This document shows, in pieces, positions 56,037 through 64,000 of a stretch of DNA of 64,000 nt. The notes under the pieces are model-generated. The model was given only the letters and a program-made list of their open reading frames with translations. It did no database searches and was not told where the DNA came from. Where the stretch lies: contig NZ_VZDQ01000026.1 of assembly GCF_009602435.1 (NCBI RefSeq), forward strand, positions 248,001 to 312,000, read 5' to 3'. Every line of letters starts with the position of its first letter. The first letter of the stretch is position 1. This stretch comes from Sediminibacillus terrae (GTDB lineage: Bacteria > Bacillota > Bacilli > Bacillales > Amphibacillaceae). The position numbers and the translations under genes were made by a program.

Positions 56037-56219
56037 GTGGGGCGGTCCTATGCAGCGTTCAAGTTTTCAAAGTCAGTCTGTCAAATGGAATGGCTCTCTT
56101 TCACCGACCGCAGCACCGGTAAGCCCGATGACAGATTCATGTTTCCGGCCGGTTGTTGGTGGCAACTGTCCAAAACGGTATTTGCCAGGCTTCCCTTTAA
56201 AGAAGACGACGGAATATAA
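56037..56219 (+). CDS. Possible small hypothetical protein after ytoQ
   Basis: GTG at 56037 opens a 60-residue frame (MGRSYAAFKFSKSVCQMEWL) with a coding-like composition including several Trp and Phe, ending just before a terminator. The ribosome binding site is weak and no family is recognised, so it may be a relic. Confidence 0.35.
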   Translation: MGRSYAAFKFSKSVCQMEWLSFTDRSTGKPDDRFMFPAGCWWQLSKTVFARLPFKEDDGI

Positions 56220-56232
56220 TATTAATCTACTA

Positions 56233-56277
56233 AAAAACCGAGCGAATCCGATTATAAGTTGGGATTCGCTCGGTTCT
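56233..56277. terminator. Terminator between ytoQ and the DUF84 gene
   Basis: AAAACCGAGCGAATCC and a near-perfect complement, loop of about 13 nt; member of the dispersed hairpin family between convergent genes. Confidence 0.8.
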
Positions 56278-56316
56278 TATTTTGACAGCACTATACTTTT
56301 ATCGGCTACTTCTTTT

Positions 56317-56820
56317 TTATTGTTGTTGAAATTGATATTGTCCTTTAAGCAGCTTCATCACGTGGGTGAACATTTCTTCCCTGCTGACTAGTTCATTGGT
56401 AAAAATACCGACTGCGCCCTCCTTTTTACGGACGTCTTTCCGCTGGGAATATACATCCATTACTTCCCCGAGTTCGATGCCCTTTTCGAGCTGGGCAGCC
56501 ACTTCTTCCGGGAGGGGAATCCTCGCACCGCTGGCAAGAAATGTATGGCCTTTCTCGTTTATCAGCGCTCCCCAATTGCATAAAAATAACTCCCCATTTA
56601 GCTCCATGACTCCACCTTCGAGGCCAATCCCGACACTGTCAGGATTTAAGGAGGCGCATTCTCTGGCCCTGTTCACCGCCCCTTCCATTGTTTCCTCATC
56701 CGAGAAGGGCTGCAGCGAAACCTTGGAAGCTACATCGATTTCGACCACTTCAGCCTCTGGAAATGCATTTTTAACGGCTTTTATTTTTGCAGGGTTCATA
56801 GAACCTATATACATTTTCAT
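56317..56820 (-). CDS. DUF84 inosine/xanthosine triphosphatase
   Basis: A 167-residue protein of the YjjX/DUF84 family, which hydrolyses ITP, XTP and similar non-canonical nucleotides. The N-terminal GSMNPAKIKAVKNAF and the VGIGLEGGVMELNGELFLCN block are characteristic. AAAGGATG precedes the start. It lies between ytoQ and ytoP and reads leftward. Confidence 0.88.
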   Translation of the reverse strand: MKMYIGSMNPAKIKAVKNAFPEAEVVEIDVASKVSLQPFSDEETMEGAVNRARECASLNPDSVGIGLEGGVMELNGELFLCNWGALINEKGHTFLASGARIPLPEEVAAQLEKGIELGEVMDVYSQRKDVRKKEGAVGIFTNELVSREEMFTHVMKLLKGQYQFQQQ

Positions 56821-56887
56821 TAACGGTCATCCTTTTCCAAATCGCGCAGCGGCTTTATAACCAGCTGTATAGCGACAAACTCAAATT

Positions 56888-57955
56888 TCAGCCTTGTTTA
56901 TGAATCTGTTCAACAGCAGCTTTATCCGTTGTTTTTACCAGCTTAACGATTAATTCTTTTGCTGCAGCATAGTCATCCACATGAATGATGGAAGCATGTG
57001 TATGGATGTAGCGTGAACAAATCCCCACCACTGCAGAGGGAATTCCCTCATTGGATATATGAACACGGCCGGCATCGGTTCCACCTTGGGAAATGAAATA
57101 TTGATAAGGAATATCGTTTGACTCAGCAGTATCCAGCACAAAATCCCTCATACCATGATGGGTGATCATGGAGCGGTCGAAAATCCGTAACAGCGCGCCT
57201 TTTCCAAGCTGGCCGAATTCCTTCTCATCACCCGACATGTCATTTGCAGGAGAGGCATCAAGCGCATAAAAAACATCGGGCTGAATCATGTTTGCCGCAA
57301 CTTGAGCACCACGCAAACCTACCTCCTCCTGTACGGTAGCACCAGAAAACAACTGGTTTGGCAATTTTTCGCCTTGCAATTCCTTCAAAAGCTCAATGGA
57401 CAAACCGCATCCATACCTGTTATCCCATGCTTTTGCCAGGATTTTCTTTTCGTTGGCCATCGGGGTGAAAGGAGTGACCGGAACAACCTGCTGGCCGGGC
57501 TTCACACCAATCCGTTTAACATCCTCTTCGTCATCGGCACCGATGTCTATCAGCATGTTTTTCAACTCCATCGGCTTTTTACGCTGTGCTTCCGTTAAAT
57601 TGTGTGGCGGAATCGAACCGATCACACCGATAACAGGTCCGTTATCCGTCATGATTTGCACTCGCTGGGCTAGCAACACCTGGGACCACCATCCACCGAG
57701 CGTTTGAAAACGAATCATCCCGTTTTTGGTGATTTGGGTAACCATAAAACCTACCTCATCCATATGACCAGCCACCATCACTTTAGGGCCTTCTCCATTC
57801 CTGACACCGAATACACCGCCCAGGCGATCTTGGATGACTTCATCCGCATATGTTTCTAATTGCTGTTTCATAAATTTTCTTACCAAGTGTTCATTGCCAG
57901 GAGCACCTTGCAATTCCGTCAATTCGCGAAACAACTGCTTTGTTTCATTATTCAT
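56888..57955 (-). CDS. ytoP: YtoP, M42-family aminopeptidase
   Basis: A 355-residue zinc aminopeptidase of the M42 (PepA/FrvX) group. Zinc ligands and catalytic residues are visible: [29 protein letters not shown] and [12 protein letters not shown]. These form tetrahedral 12-mers that trim N-terminal residues from peptides. Same position beside ytzB as in B. subtilis. Confidence 0.95.
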   Translation of the reverse strand: MNNETKQLFRELTELQGAPGNEHLVRKFMKQQLETYADEVIQDRLGGVFGVRNGEGPKVMVAGHMDEVGFMVTQITKNGMIRFQTLGGWWSQVLLAQRVQIMTDNGPVIGVIGSIPPHNLTEAQRKKPMELKNMLIDIGADDEEDVKRIGVKPGQQVVPVTPFTPMANEKKILAKAWDNRYGCGLSIELLKELQGEKLPNQLFSGATVQEEVGLRGAQVAANMIQPDVFYALDASPANDMSGDEKEFGQLGKGALLRIFDRSMITHHGMRDFVLDTAESNDIPYQYFISQGGTDAGRVHISNEGIPSAVVGICSRYIHTHASIIHVDDYAAAKELIVKLVKTTDKAAVEQIHKQG

Positions 57956-58137
57956 TATGTATTCCCTCCAACTTTTAGTTCCTACGATTATTGTAGCTGA
58001 ACTTTTGCATCGTTTCCAGATAAACCCCTTTGCTGACGGAGAGAATCATTTTGACAGGACAATCACTTCATAATATTTTCTATTTTTCACTGTTTCAGGT
58101 ATACTACAATTAAAATCTTAACCTGAGGTGACTAACT

Positions 58138-58452
58138 ATGAATTGGAAAAGAATCGCAGTCGGAGCTGGAATCGGAGCAGTGGCAGGATATTTTGCTTTA
58201 CAACAATACGAAAAACAACGCAAGGTTACACCAGAGAAAGCTTTGAAATCCGCTAAAGAAGCGTTTAAACAGCAGGGTCCAATAAGTGGTTCATGGATTT
58301 ATATGAAGCCTGAGGAAATGGAGAAGAACGGACTTACTTATACCGTATATCGCGGCGGGATTACAAGAACTGTCGATGGAGAAAGTACGCAGTATGAATT
58401 TAAAGTAGACGCAGAGACCGGTTCCATTTTGGACGTGTTGCAATCTGCCTAA
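58138..58452 (+). CDS. ytzB: YtzB, PepSY-domain membrane protein
   Basis: A 104-residue protein: an N-terminal hydrophobic anchor (VGAGIGAVAGYFAL) and a PepSY-like domain (YTVYRGGITRTVDGESTQYE, VDAETGSILDVLQ). PepSY domains are thought to restrain proteases. Divergent from ytoP; ends in a hairpin of the dispersed family. Confidence 0.88.
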   Translation: MNWKRIAVGAGIGAVAGYFALQQYEKQRKVTPEKALKSAKEAFKQQGPISGSWIYMKPEEMEKNGLTYTVYRGGITRTVDGESTQYEFKVDAETGSILDVLQSA

Positions 58453-58486
58453 ACCGCTTATATAAAAGGTGCCGGAGATAGTCAAT

Positions 58487-58537
58487 GAACCGAACGATAA
58501 TTCGAATTCCTACGCATTCGAACTCGTTCGGTTTTTT
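58487..58537. terminator. Terminator between ytzB and ytnP
   Basis: Outer stem AACCGAACGA with TCGTTCGGTT and an inner GAATTCG-type helix, then a T-run. Confidence 0.8.
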
Positions 58538-58627
58538 TGTTATAGCAATCGACGAACTACTTGGCAAAGAATAAAGCCATAGACAAACACTCTATATTTC
58601 CCTCGTGTTAGTCCTATACCTAGCAGG

Positions 58628-59497
58628 TCAATTAAATGAAAGCCCTGGGTAAGGGTATCGTTCCCGCTCGACTTTGCCTTGCAGGTTACCATCCTCGTCA
58701 AATCTAAGTGCCCGGAAGTAAGCATCGTGATAAAAGGTGTACCATGCGTTATTCGCTATTCCATATTCCATCCATTTTTGTTTCTCATGAACAGAAGTTA
58801 CCGGATAATCATCATAGGCAAGTGCCCAAAGCTTGTTTTGATGAGCATGGGTAGGCATTAAATCAGCCATATGGATGAATATGTCCTCTCCATCTTCAAA
58901 TACTAGGATCGAATGGCCGTCACTGTGGCCCCCCGTATGGATCATCTCCAATCCGGGAACAATGCTTATATTCTGTTCGAAGCTGACAAACTGGTTTTCT
59001 ATTGGCTTCCAATTGTCTGTCCAATAAGTATTTACCGAACGGATATTGGGATTTCTCATTTCCTCCCATTCCGTATGATTGACATATATCGGCACGTCAG
59101 GAATGACAGCTGTCAACGTGTCATCCTTCCACTTCGTCAAGCCGCAAGCGTGGTCAAAATGCAAGTGTGTCATTAAAACAGCATCTATATCGGAGACAGA
59201 CAATCCCAACTCATGAAGCGAAGTTTCCAGCTTGGATTGTTCTGCAACGCCGAAGTTGCGAATTTGTTTGTCTGTCAATTTCCCATTGCCAATACCAGAG
59301 TCTATCAAGTAACGCTTGCCATCCAATTCGAGTAATAGTGGATCTGTTCTTAATTCAATTTGATTTTTTTCATTGCAAGGATACTTTTTACTCCATAACG
59401 CTTTCGGAACTACACCAAACATAGCTCCGCCATCCAAGTGATTGACTCCTCCGTTCAGCCATGTCAATGTTGCTCTCCCAACTGTCAACGACTCCAT
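58628..59497 (-). CDS. ytnP: YtnP, metallo-beta-lactamase-fold lactonase
   Basis: A 289-residue MBL-fold hydrolase. The zinc motif is MTHLHFDHACG, with HTGGHSDGHS and HMADLMPTHAH supplying further ligands. B. subtilis YtnP is a quorum-quenching lactonase. Start at 59497 set by GGGGAG at about 9 nt; its upstream in-frame extension overlaps the trmB stop. Downstream of trmB in the same direction. Confidence 0.93.
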   Translation of the reverse strand: MESLTVGRATLTWLNGGVNHLDGGAMFGVVPKALWSKKYPCNEKNQIELRTDPLLLELDGKRYLIDSGIGNGKLTDKQIRNFGVAEQSKLETSLHELGLSVSDIDAVLMTHLHFDHACGLTKWKDDTLTAVIPDVPIYVNHTEWEEMRNPNIRSVNTYWTDNWKPIENQFVSFEQNISIVPGLEMIHTGGHSDGHSILVFEDGEDIFIHMADLMPTHAHQNKLWALAYDDYPVTSVHEKQKWMEYGIANNAWYTFYHDAYFRALRFDEDGNLQGKVERERYPYPGLSFN

Positions 59498-59517
59498 TTT
59501 TCTCTCACTCCCCTTTT

Positions 59518-60159
59518 TCACGAAGCAAAATATGCTTTACAGCGATAAATCGGCTGTCCTTTTCCAGAAAACTTTTCCTCGTATTCTGTCTGAACGTTGT
59601 CTGGATCATTATAATCATGCAAGTCCAATAAAACTTCATCCAGTATCATGCCGAACTTGGAAAAACTCACCAAAGAGTATTCAAATAATTTGCGGTTGTC
59701 CGTCTTTAAAACGATTTCTCCATCAGGTTTCAGAATTCCTTTATATTGTTGTAAAAAAGTGTGGTAAGTAAGCCTTCTTTTTTCATGTTTCGTTTTTGGC
59801 CAAGGATCTGAAAAGTTCAAATAAATCTTGTCCACCTCATTTTCCGCAAACAACTCACGTAAATCCTGGGCATTTACATTAAGTAATTTTGCATTCGCCA
59901 CTTCCGCCTGCTTCACTTTCTCCACTGCGCTGACAACAATGCTTTTCGCCCTTTCAATTCCGATAAAATTTATGTCTGAATGCTGAGCAGCCATGCCGGC
60001 GATAAACTGACCCTTGCCAGTGCCGATTTCGATATGAAGCGGCTGGTCGTCGGGAAAAAGCGAATTCCAATTTCCTTTCTGCTCAAATGGATTATGAACC
60101 ACAATATCTTCATTTTCTTTTAAATAATCATCTGCCCATGGTTTATGTCTTAAACGCAA
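59518..60159 (-). CDS. trmB: tRNA (guanine-N7)-methyltransferase
   Basis: A 213-residue SAM-dependent enzyme forming m7G46 in tRNA. The SAM motif is HIEIGTGKGQFI and the catalytic region NFSDPWPKTKHEKRRLTY is complete. TTG start with AGGGG 8 nt upstream. Forms an operon with ytnP. Confidence 0.96.
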   Translation of the reverse strand: MRLRHKPWADDYLKENEDIVVHNPFEQKGNWNSLFPDDQPLHIEIGTGKGQFIAGMAAQHSDINFIGIERAKSIVVSAVEKVKQAEVANAKLLNVNAQDLRELFAENEVDKIYLNFSDPWPKTKHEKRRLTYHTFLQQYKGILKPDGEIVLKTDNRKLFEYSLVSFSKFGMILDEVLLDLHDYNDPDNVQTEYEEKFSGKGQPIYRCKAYFAS

Positions 60160-60422
60160 AGTCGTAACCCCTCTCTATTTATACCGTATAAACCTTACCA
60201 TTATTTCAACAAAAACGAAAGATTATCGCAAATTTTGCGTATATGTAAGGAAATCTAACCAATAAAGTCTATATATCATCGTTTAGGAGATAAATTTTAC
60301 TGACGGACCCAGAGTAGGTTATATCCAACCTTACTCACTAAAACAGATGTTGGATTGGCAACGCTTTCAAGTATATGATATTAGACATGTGAGATTAATC
60401 GGACTAACAGGAGTGAATAAAA

Positions 60423-60590
60423 TTGAAATTTTTTACCACGATGATTGAAACGATTGTGCTGGCTGTATTTTCCGTCATGTTTGCCGGATATGCACTATTT
60501 ATTTACCCTTTCGAAAAATTGAACGAAAAAGCAAACCGGGAAGTAAAAGCCAAGCAAGTGAAATATTCCCCGCAGATTAACAAAGCCTGA
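60423..60590 (+). CDS. 55-residue membrane peptide
   Basis: TTG at 60423 with AGGAGTG 7 nt upstream. The product begins MKFFTTMIETIVLAVFSVMF and continues AGYALFIYPF, one membrane segment, then a basic tail. ATG at 60441 is an alternative start. No family recognised; small conserved membrane peptides of this kind are common in Bacilli. Confidence 0.6.
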   Translation: MKFFTTMIETIVLAVFSVMFAGYALFIYPFEKLNEKANREVKAKQVKYSPQINKA

Positions 60591-60761
60591 ACACTCGATT
60601 AACGGTTGATTGCTCTTTACCAGGATTGACAGATAAGTGCGGATCGGCGCTATCTTTTTACAATGATTTTCTTAAAAAGGCTTTGGATTATAGCTCTATG
60701 CACCATTATCCTTATGCTATTAAAAGGACAAGGCCGGGATAAAAGCTTAGCCATCAATGTA

Positions 60762-60806
60762 AAAACGGAACGAATTCGATTTGGATCAGAATTCGTTCCG
60801 TTTTTT
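60762..60806. terminator. Hairpin of the dispersed terminator family
   Basis: Seventeen-base-pair perfect arms AAAAACGGAACGAATTC (60762-60778) and complement (60790-60806), preceded by GGCCGGGATAAAAGC, the end motif of the small element at 46454. Confidence 0.75.
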
Positions 60807-60823
60807 TGTATTCCTTGATAATG

Positions 60824-61440
60824 GGCTCTATACTGAATGTGGTGGTATCCCCTGTCGTGATGAGTATTTCTGCATTGTGCAAAAAATACACTCATTGTTT
60901 GATCAACAACAGCTAAAAACAAGAAAGCTTCTTCCTCGGACAATAGCTATAGAAGAGGCAAAGGAGATCCAGGAGGAGAAAGGTTCCAAACCAAAGTGGT
61001 GGACGATGGACATGGAGGATAAAGAGATTATTGAAAAGTAGACAATTGAAAAGCACTTACGTTCCTGTGATACCAGCAAAGTGGAAATCTTCGTAATGGA
61101 TCTATCGAAATCATTTAAGCAGGCAGTCCGCATGGTACTAGGAGATTCATTAATCATTGTCGACCGATTTCATTTTATGCGGCAGATTTATTGGGGATTG
61201 GATGAAGTTTGCCGGGAAGTTCAACGAGAGGTATATAAGAAGACACGTATTCACATGAAGCGAAGCAAGAAGCTGTTCAAGAGATTTAACAGTCATTCAT
61301 GTATCCATTTCATAATGGGTATATCGGGTAAAAGTCTTAAAACGGGATTCCTTTAGAATCAAAGGCTTTGAACGATAAAATTTTATGGCAGCAAGCAGTT
61401 TAAAAGGCTCTATAGAACGAAATAGCGTAGCAGAGGAAAC
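60824..61440 (+). mobile_element. Decayed ISL3-family insertion sequence
   Basis: Begins with GGGCTCTATACTGAATGTGG at 60824, a typical ISL3-style terminal repeat, and includes a transposase fragment (next entry). The 3' part matches 27195-27400. The right terminal repeat is gone, cut near a terminator hairpin at 61447-61497. Confidence 0.7.
61054..61356 (+). pseudogene. ISL3 transposase fragment
   Basis: The frame EIFVMDLSKSFKQAVRMVLG followed by DSLIIVDRFHFMRQIYWGLD carries the first catalytic aspartate and the DRFH block of ISL3-type DDE transposases. An in-frame stop at about 61039-61041 and loss of the C-terminal half mean it cannot be active. Confidence 0.7.
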
Positions 61441-61573
61441 AAGCGAGCCAAAAAAACCGGGTGAATTCAATCAACGTTTGGAATTCGCCCGGTTTTGCTT
61501 TCGTTGCCCATGCTTGCGTTATGCATAATATAAAAAATATCGAGAAATAATAGCAGTAAAAGGGGGACTTGCA

Positions 61574-61861
61574 ATGACCAAAAATGTCCAAAATCAGCTG
61601 GACTTGCTTTACGATATCTTAAGCGAGCATTCGGAGGAATGTTGCGGAAGTGTAGCCGAATGCCAGCAAATTCAACGTCTGGTGAAATCCATGATAGCAG
61701 AAGAGTCTGTGACTGACTCCGCTTTACAAGGACATCTGCCTGCCATTTATGATTACAGCAGACAAGGTGAACTCGTCCAGAATTTAGATGACCATATTGA
61801 AAGCAACCGGGAAAATCTGCAGCAATGGGTAAACGCCATCAACCCACCTACTATTGGTTGA
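61574..61861 (+). CDS. ytzH: YtzH-like protein
   Basis: A 95-residue helical protein that matches YtzH by sequence style and position between ytmP and trmB. It contains EECCGSVAECQQIQRLVKSM, with two adjacent cysteines. Function unknown. Its stop overlaps the end of the convergent ytmP gene by 11 nt. Confidence 0.85.
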   Translation: MTKNVQNQLDLLYDILSEHSEECCGSVAECQQIQRLVKSMIAEESVTDSALQGHLPAIYDYSRQGELVQNLDDHIESNRENLQQWVNAINPPTIG

Positions 61862-62654
61862 CACGCTTAAGCAAACGTTCAAGCTCCTGTAGGCGCTGAT
61901 CGGCCTTTTTAGTTTCCCCTCGATCTTTGTGCCATAAAATGTAACTTACAGACTGTGCAATCAAATACCAGTACATTCGTTCTATCAACTGGTTGTCCCG
62001 TGCCGATCCATAACGGGATAACCAATCATCCCAATCATGTTCGGGTATGTACCAGTATAAAATCATCCCTATGTCCATAGCAGGATCCGCCACTTTGGCG
62101 TTATCCCAATCGATTAGATAAAGCTGGCCATCTCCAGACAGTAACCAATTATTATGGTTCATGTCGCAATGACAAACCACTTGCTTAAAATGTTGGACAC
62201 GAGGAAGCATGGTTTCGAGATGTTTCATCGCTTTATGAATCTCGATTTGTGTAGCCGTTTCTTCATGGATCCGAATATTGGATTTGACATCATACAAAAT
62301 ATCTTCCGGCTTGATCGGACGCTTTCCGATCCGCATGAGCATGTCCAGCAATTCTGAAGAGTGATGGATTCTGCTTAATAACTTCGCAACCCGGGGGTGC
62401 TGCATTTCTTCAGGGGTCAATTCCCGGCTGTCCAGCCATTGCTGAGCCGTGATAACATCGCCATTTTCCATGCGTTTCGTCCAAACAAGTTTTGGTACGA
62501 TTCCTTCTGCAGACAAGACTGCTAAAAACGGTGATGAGTTACGCTTCAGAAAGAGCCGTTTTCGTTCACTATGTGCATAATACGCTTCTCCTGAAGAACC
62601 GCCAGCAGGAGTTATCGTCCAATCATCGCCTAATATGTTATCCAACCACTTCAC
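61851..62654 (-). CDS. ytmP: YtmP, aminoglycoside phosphotransferase-like kinase
   Basis: About 267 residues of the APH/choline-kinase fold. Glycine-rich start PAGGSSGEAYYA, the catalytic loop VVCHCDMNHNNWLL and metal motif YLIDWDNAKVADPAMDIG are intact, so it should phosphorylate a small molecule or a sugar; the substrate is unknown. GTG at 62654 with GAGG 8 nt upstream gives a start that lines up with YtmP; longer in-frame starts to 62822 add a non-homologous stretch. Confidence 0.88.
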   Translation of the reverse strand: MKWLDNILGDDWTITPAGGSSGEAYYAHSERKRLFLKRNSSPFLAVLSAEGIVPKLVWTKRMENGDVITAQQWLDSRELTPEEMQHPRVAKLLSRIHHSSELLDMLMRIGKRPIKPEDILYDVKSNIRIHEETATQIEIHKAMKHLETMLPRVQHFKQVVCHCDMNHNNWLLSGDGQLYLIDWDNAKVADPAMDIGMILYWYIPEHDWDDWLSRYGSARDNQLIERMYWYLIAQSVSYILWHKDRGETKKADQRLQELERLLKRVNQ

Positions 62655-62867
62655 CTTCAATTCCTCAAATCCGTCTTGGTTTTTTCCATCCAGAAAGCAT
62701 TGTTGTATATGTGCTGGTTTAATTGATAAAGCATTGTTCCAGCCAAGCATTATTTCCGATGTCATCCTTCCGCCGATTGCGTAAAGAAGCTCGTAAAATG
62801 CAAAGCTGAACAACAACCACACTAAATAGCAGACATATTTTAGATTAACTCATTTAATGGGTGAATT

Positions 62868-63815
62868 TCAAGAAGTTAATTTCGTAAAAGCACCAAATAT
62901 TTTCCTGGTTTCGGTTTCCTTGCTGATCCGGCAGCTCTTACACTTGCCGACTTGTCCATCTGTCTGGAAATGAATGGGGATTTCTGAATCTATCGTCAAA
63001 GAGGATACCTGGAAATGGGAAACTTCCTTTAGTTTTATATGCTTTCCCCAATAGACACTCATAAATAAAAGTAACAGTTTCCATCGTGTGATGTTCTGCA
63101 CCGTCAGTAAAGATAAGGAATCGGGCTGTATTTTAGCAGTGGGATTGATTTTCATGCCGCCTCCTAAATAAGGATGGTTCGAGACTGTCATCATCCAGAC
63201 ATTGTCCAACTGTTTTCTCTCTCCCTCTAAGTTCAAGGTTATCTGTAACGGTTTAAAATTCTTGATTACCGCAAACAATCCGAGCGGATAGCTCAGTTTT
63301 GAGAGTTTTAACAGAGAGAACCATTTCTTTGATTTTATTTGTTCGGCCGCTGCTGAAACTTCGGCTTCCAGACCAAATCCTATATTGTTCATGAAATGGC
63401 GGTAATACTTTTGTGTGCGATTATCAGTCAAATATACCCCTGGCCAATAAAGTTTGTGGCGTTTTTTTGAAACAATCGACCGGAAGATGGCTAGTGGATC
63501 GCGAACCATCCCCACTCCTCTGCCAAAGTCGTTTCCGCTCCCCGCCGGAATGAAACCAATGGGTATCCAATTAAAATGTTTGAGTCCATTGACCACCTCA
63601 TGCAAGGTGCCATCCCCACCGATGACTACCACGCATTCGACTTGTTCTTTATGTATCTCGGCAACCTGCTGAGCCAGCTTTTCTGCGTGTCCCTTGTACT
63701 CCGTCCGGAATGTTCTACAATAACTTGACTGAAATAACGGATCTGTTTCCAGCTTCTTAAGTATCTTCAGTCCTCGCCCATTTGCTGATACCGTGTTTAC
63801 AATAAATATATACAT
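62868..63815 (-). CDS. ytlR: YtlR, diacylglycerol-kinase-like lipid kinase
   Basis: A 315-residue DAGK catalytic-domain protein. The nucleotide loop VVVIGGDGTLHEVVNGL and the PAGSGNDFGRGV motif are complete. Related enzymes phosphorylate diacylglycerol or similar lipids at the membrane. Same place as in B. subtilis. Monocistronic or first of a pair with ytmP. Confidence 0.92.
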   Translation of the reverse strand: MYIFIVNTVSANGRGLKILKKLETDPLFQSSYCRTFRTEYKGHAEKLAQQVAEIHKEQVECVVVIGGDGTLHEVVNGLKHFNWIPIGFIPAGSGNDFGRGVGMVRDPLAIFRSIVSKKRHKLYWPGVYLTDNRTQKYYRHFMNNIGFGLEAEVSAAAEQIKSKKWFSLLKLSKLSYPLGLFAVIKNFKPLQITLNLEGERKQLDNVWMMTVSNHPYLGGGMKINPTAKIQPDSLSLLTVQNITRWKLLLLFMSVYWGKHIKLKEVSHFQVSSLTIDSEIPIHFQTDGQVGKCKSCRISKETETRKIFGAFTKLTS

Positions 63816-64000
63816 TACCTATCCCCTATTCGGTTTTCTGAAAATCAACGGACCCGTTCTTGTTTTTGTCCGGGTGGATTGATTCTTATAAATGCTCCAT
63901 TTCAATAGGAACAATGATTCAACTTCTTGGATATTCTACTTCAAAGCTGCATAAATAATCAGTTATTGCATTCGGTGGATTTCAGTTTAAATGAGCAATC
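63816..64000. other. End of window, no gene seen
   Basis: No coding frame or structural element is supported in the last 185 bases. Confidence 0.5.

Noticed and set aside
62654-62822. Longer N-terminus of YtmP
   Set aside because: The extra residues do not resemble the kinase family and the internal GTG has the better ribosome binding site.
1-64000. tRNA, rRNA or CRISPR loci
   Set aside because: No cloverleaf-like or rRNA-like sequence and no regular repeat-spacer array was recognised by reading.

Overview
The window is chromosomal DNA from a spore-forming, motile, low-GC Gram-positive bacterium of the Bacillaceae. The gene content and order follow the Bacillus subtilis yt* region closely: ytcJ-like, sspA-type spore protein, thiI, nifZ, ezrA, yttP, ytsP, dgcP (ytrP), rpsD, tyrS, acuABC, motPS, ccpA, aroA, ytxGH, murC, sftA, ytpR/Q/P, ytoQ, ytoP, ytzB, ytnP, trmB, ytzH, ytmP and ytlR. 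Very acidic low-complexity tails on two envelope proteins suggest a salt-tolerant Virgibacillus/Oceanobacillus/Halobacillus-like genus; this is inference and no species is claimed.

The backbone on both sides is housekeeping: tRNA thiolation and sulfur delivery (nifZ-thiI), division control (ezrA, an FtsA-like protein, sftA, murC), c-di-GMP synthesis, ribosomal protein S4 with a structured leader, tyrosyl-tRNA synthetase under a T-box, a class A penicillin-binding protein, the acetoin/acetyl-CoA synthetase control genes, the sodium-type flagellar stator, carbon catabolite control, aromatic amino acid entry, and a run of small conserved enzymes. Intergenic regions carry several families of dispersed repeats, decayed ISL3-type insertion sequences and a recurring family of hairpin terminators.

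The unusual part is a compact AT-rich island of about 14.5 kb inserted in the 3' end of rpsD (12429-26959), bounded by a 16-bp direct repeat that is the last codons of rpsD. Its layout mirrors a phage-inducible chromosomal island: a tyrosine integrase and a CI-like repressor read one way, and a Cro-like regulator followed by small early genes, a PrimPol/SF3 helicase-primase, an iteron-rich candidate origin and a late block read the other way. The late block is strange: it has an HK97-type capsid protein and a tail tape-measure protein, but no recognisable portal, terminase, protease or other tail genes. At the far edge, on the opposite strand, sits a 588-residue protein with a DUF4365/PD-(D/E)xK-like N-terminus, in the place where satellites carry anti-phage cargo. 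Several small genes in the island are decaying, including a frameshifted ArpU-type paralogue and a gene with an in-frame stop, so it may be partly defective. The satellite reading is inference from gene order and family recognition.
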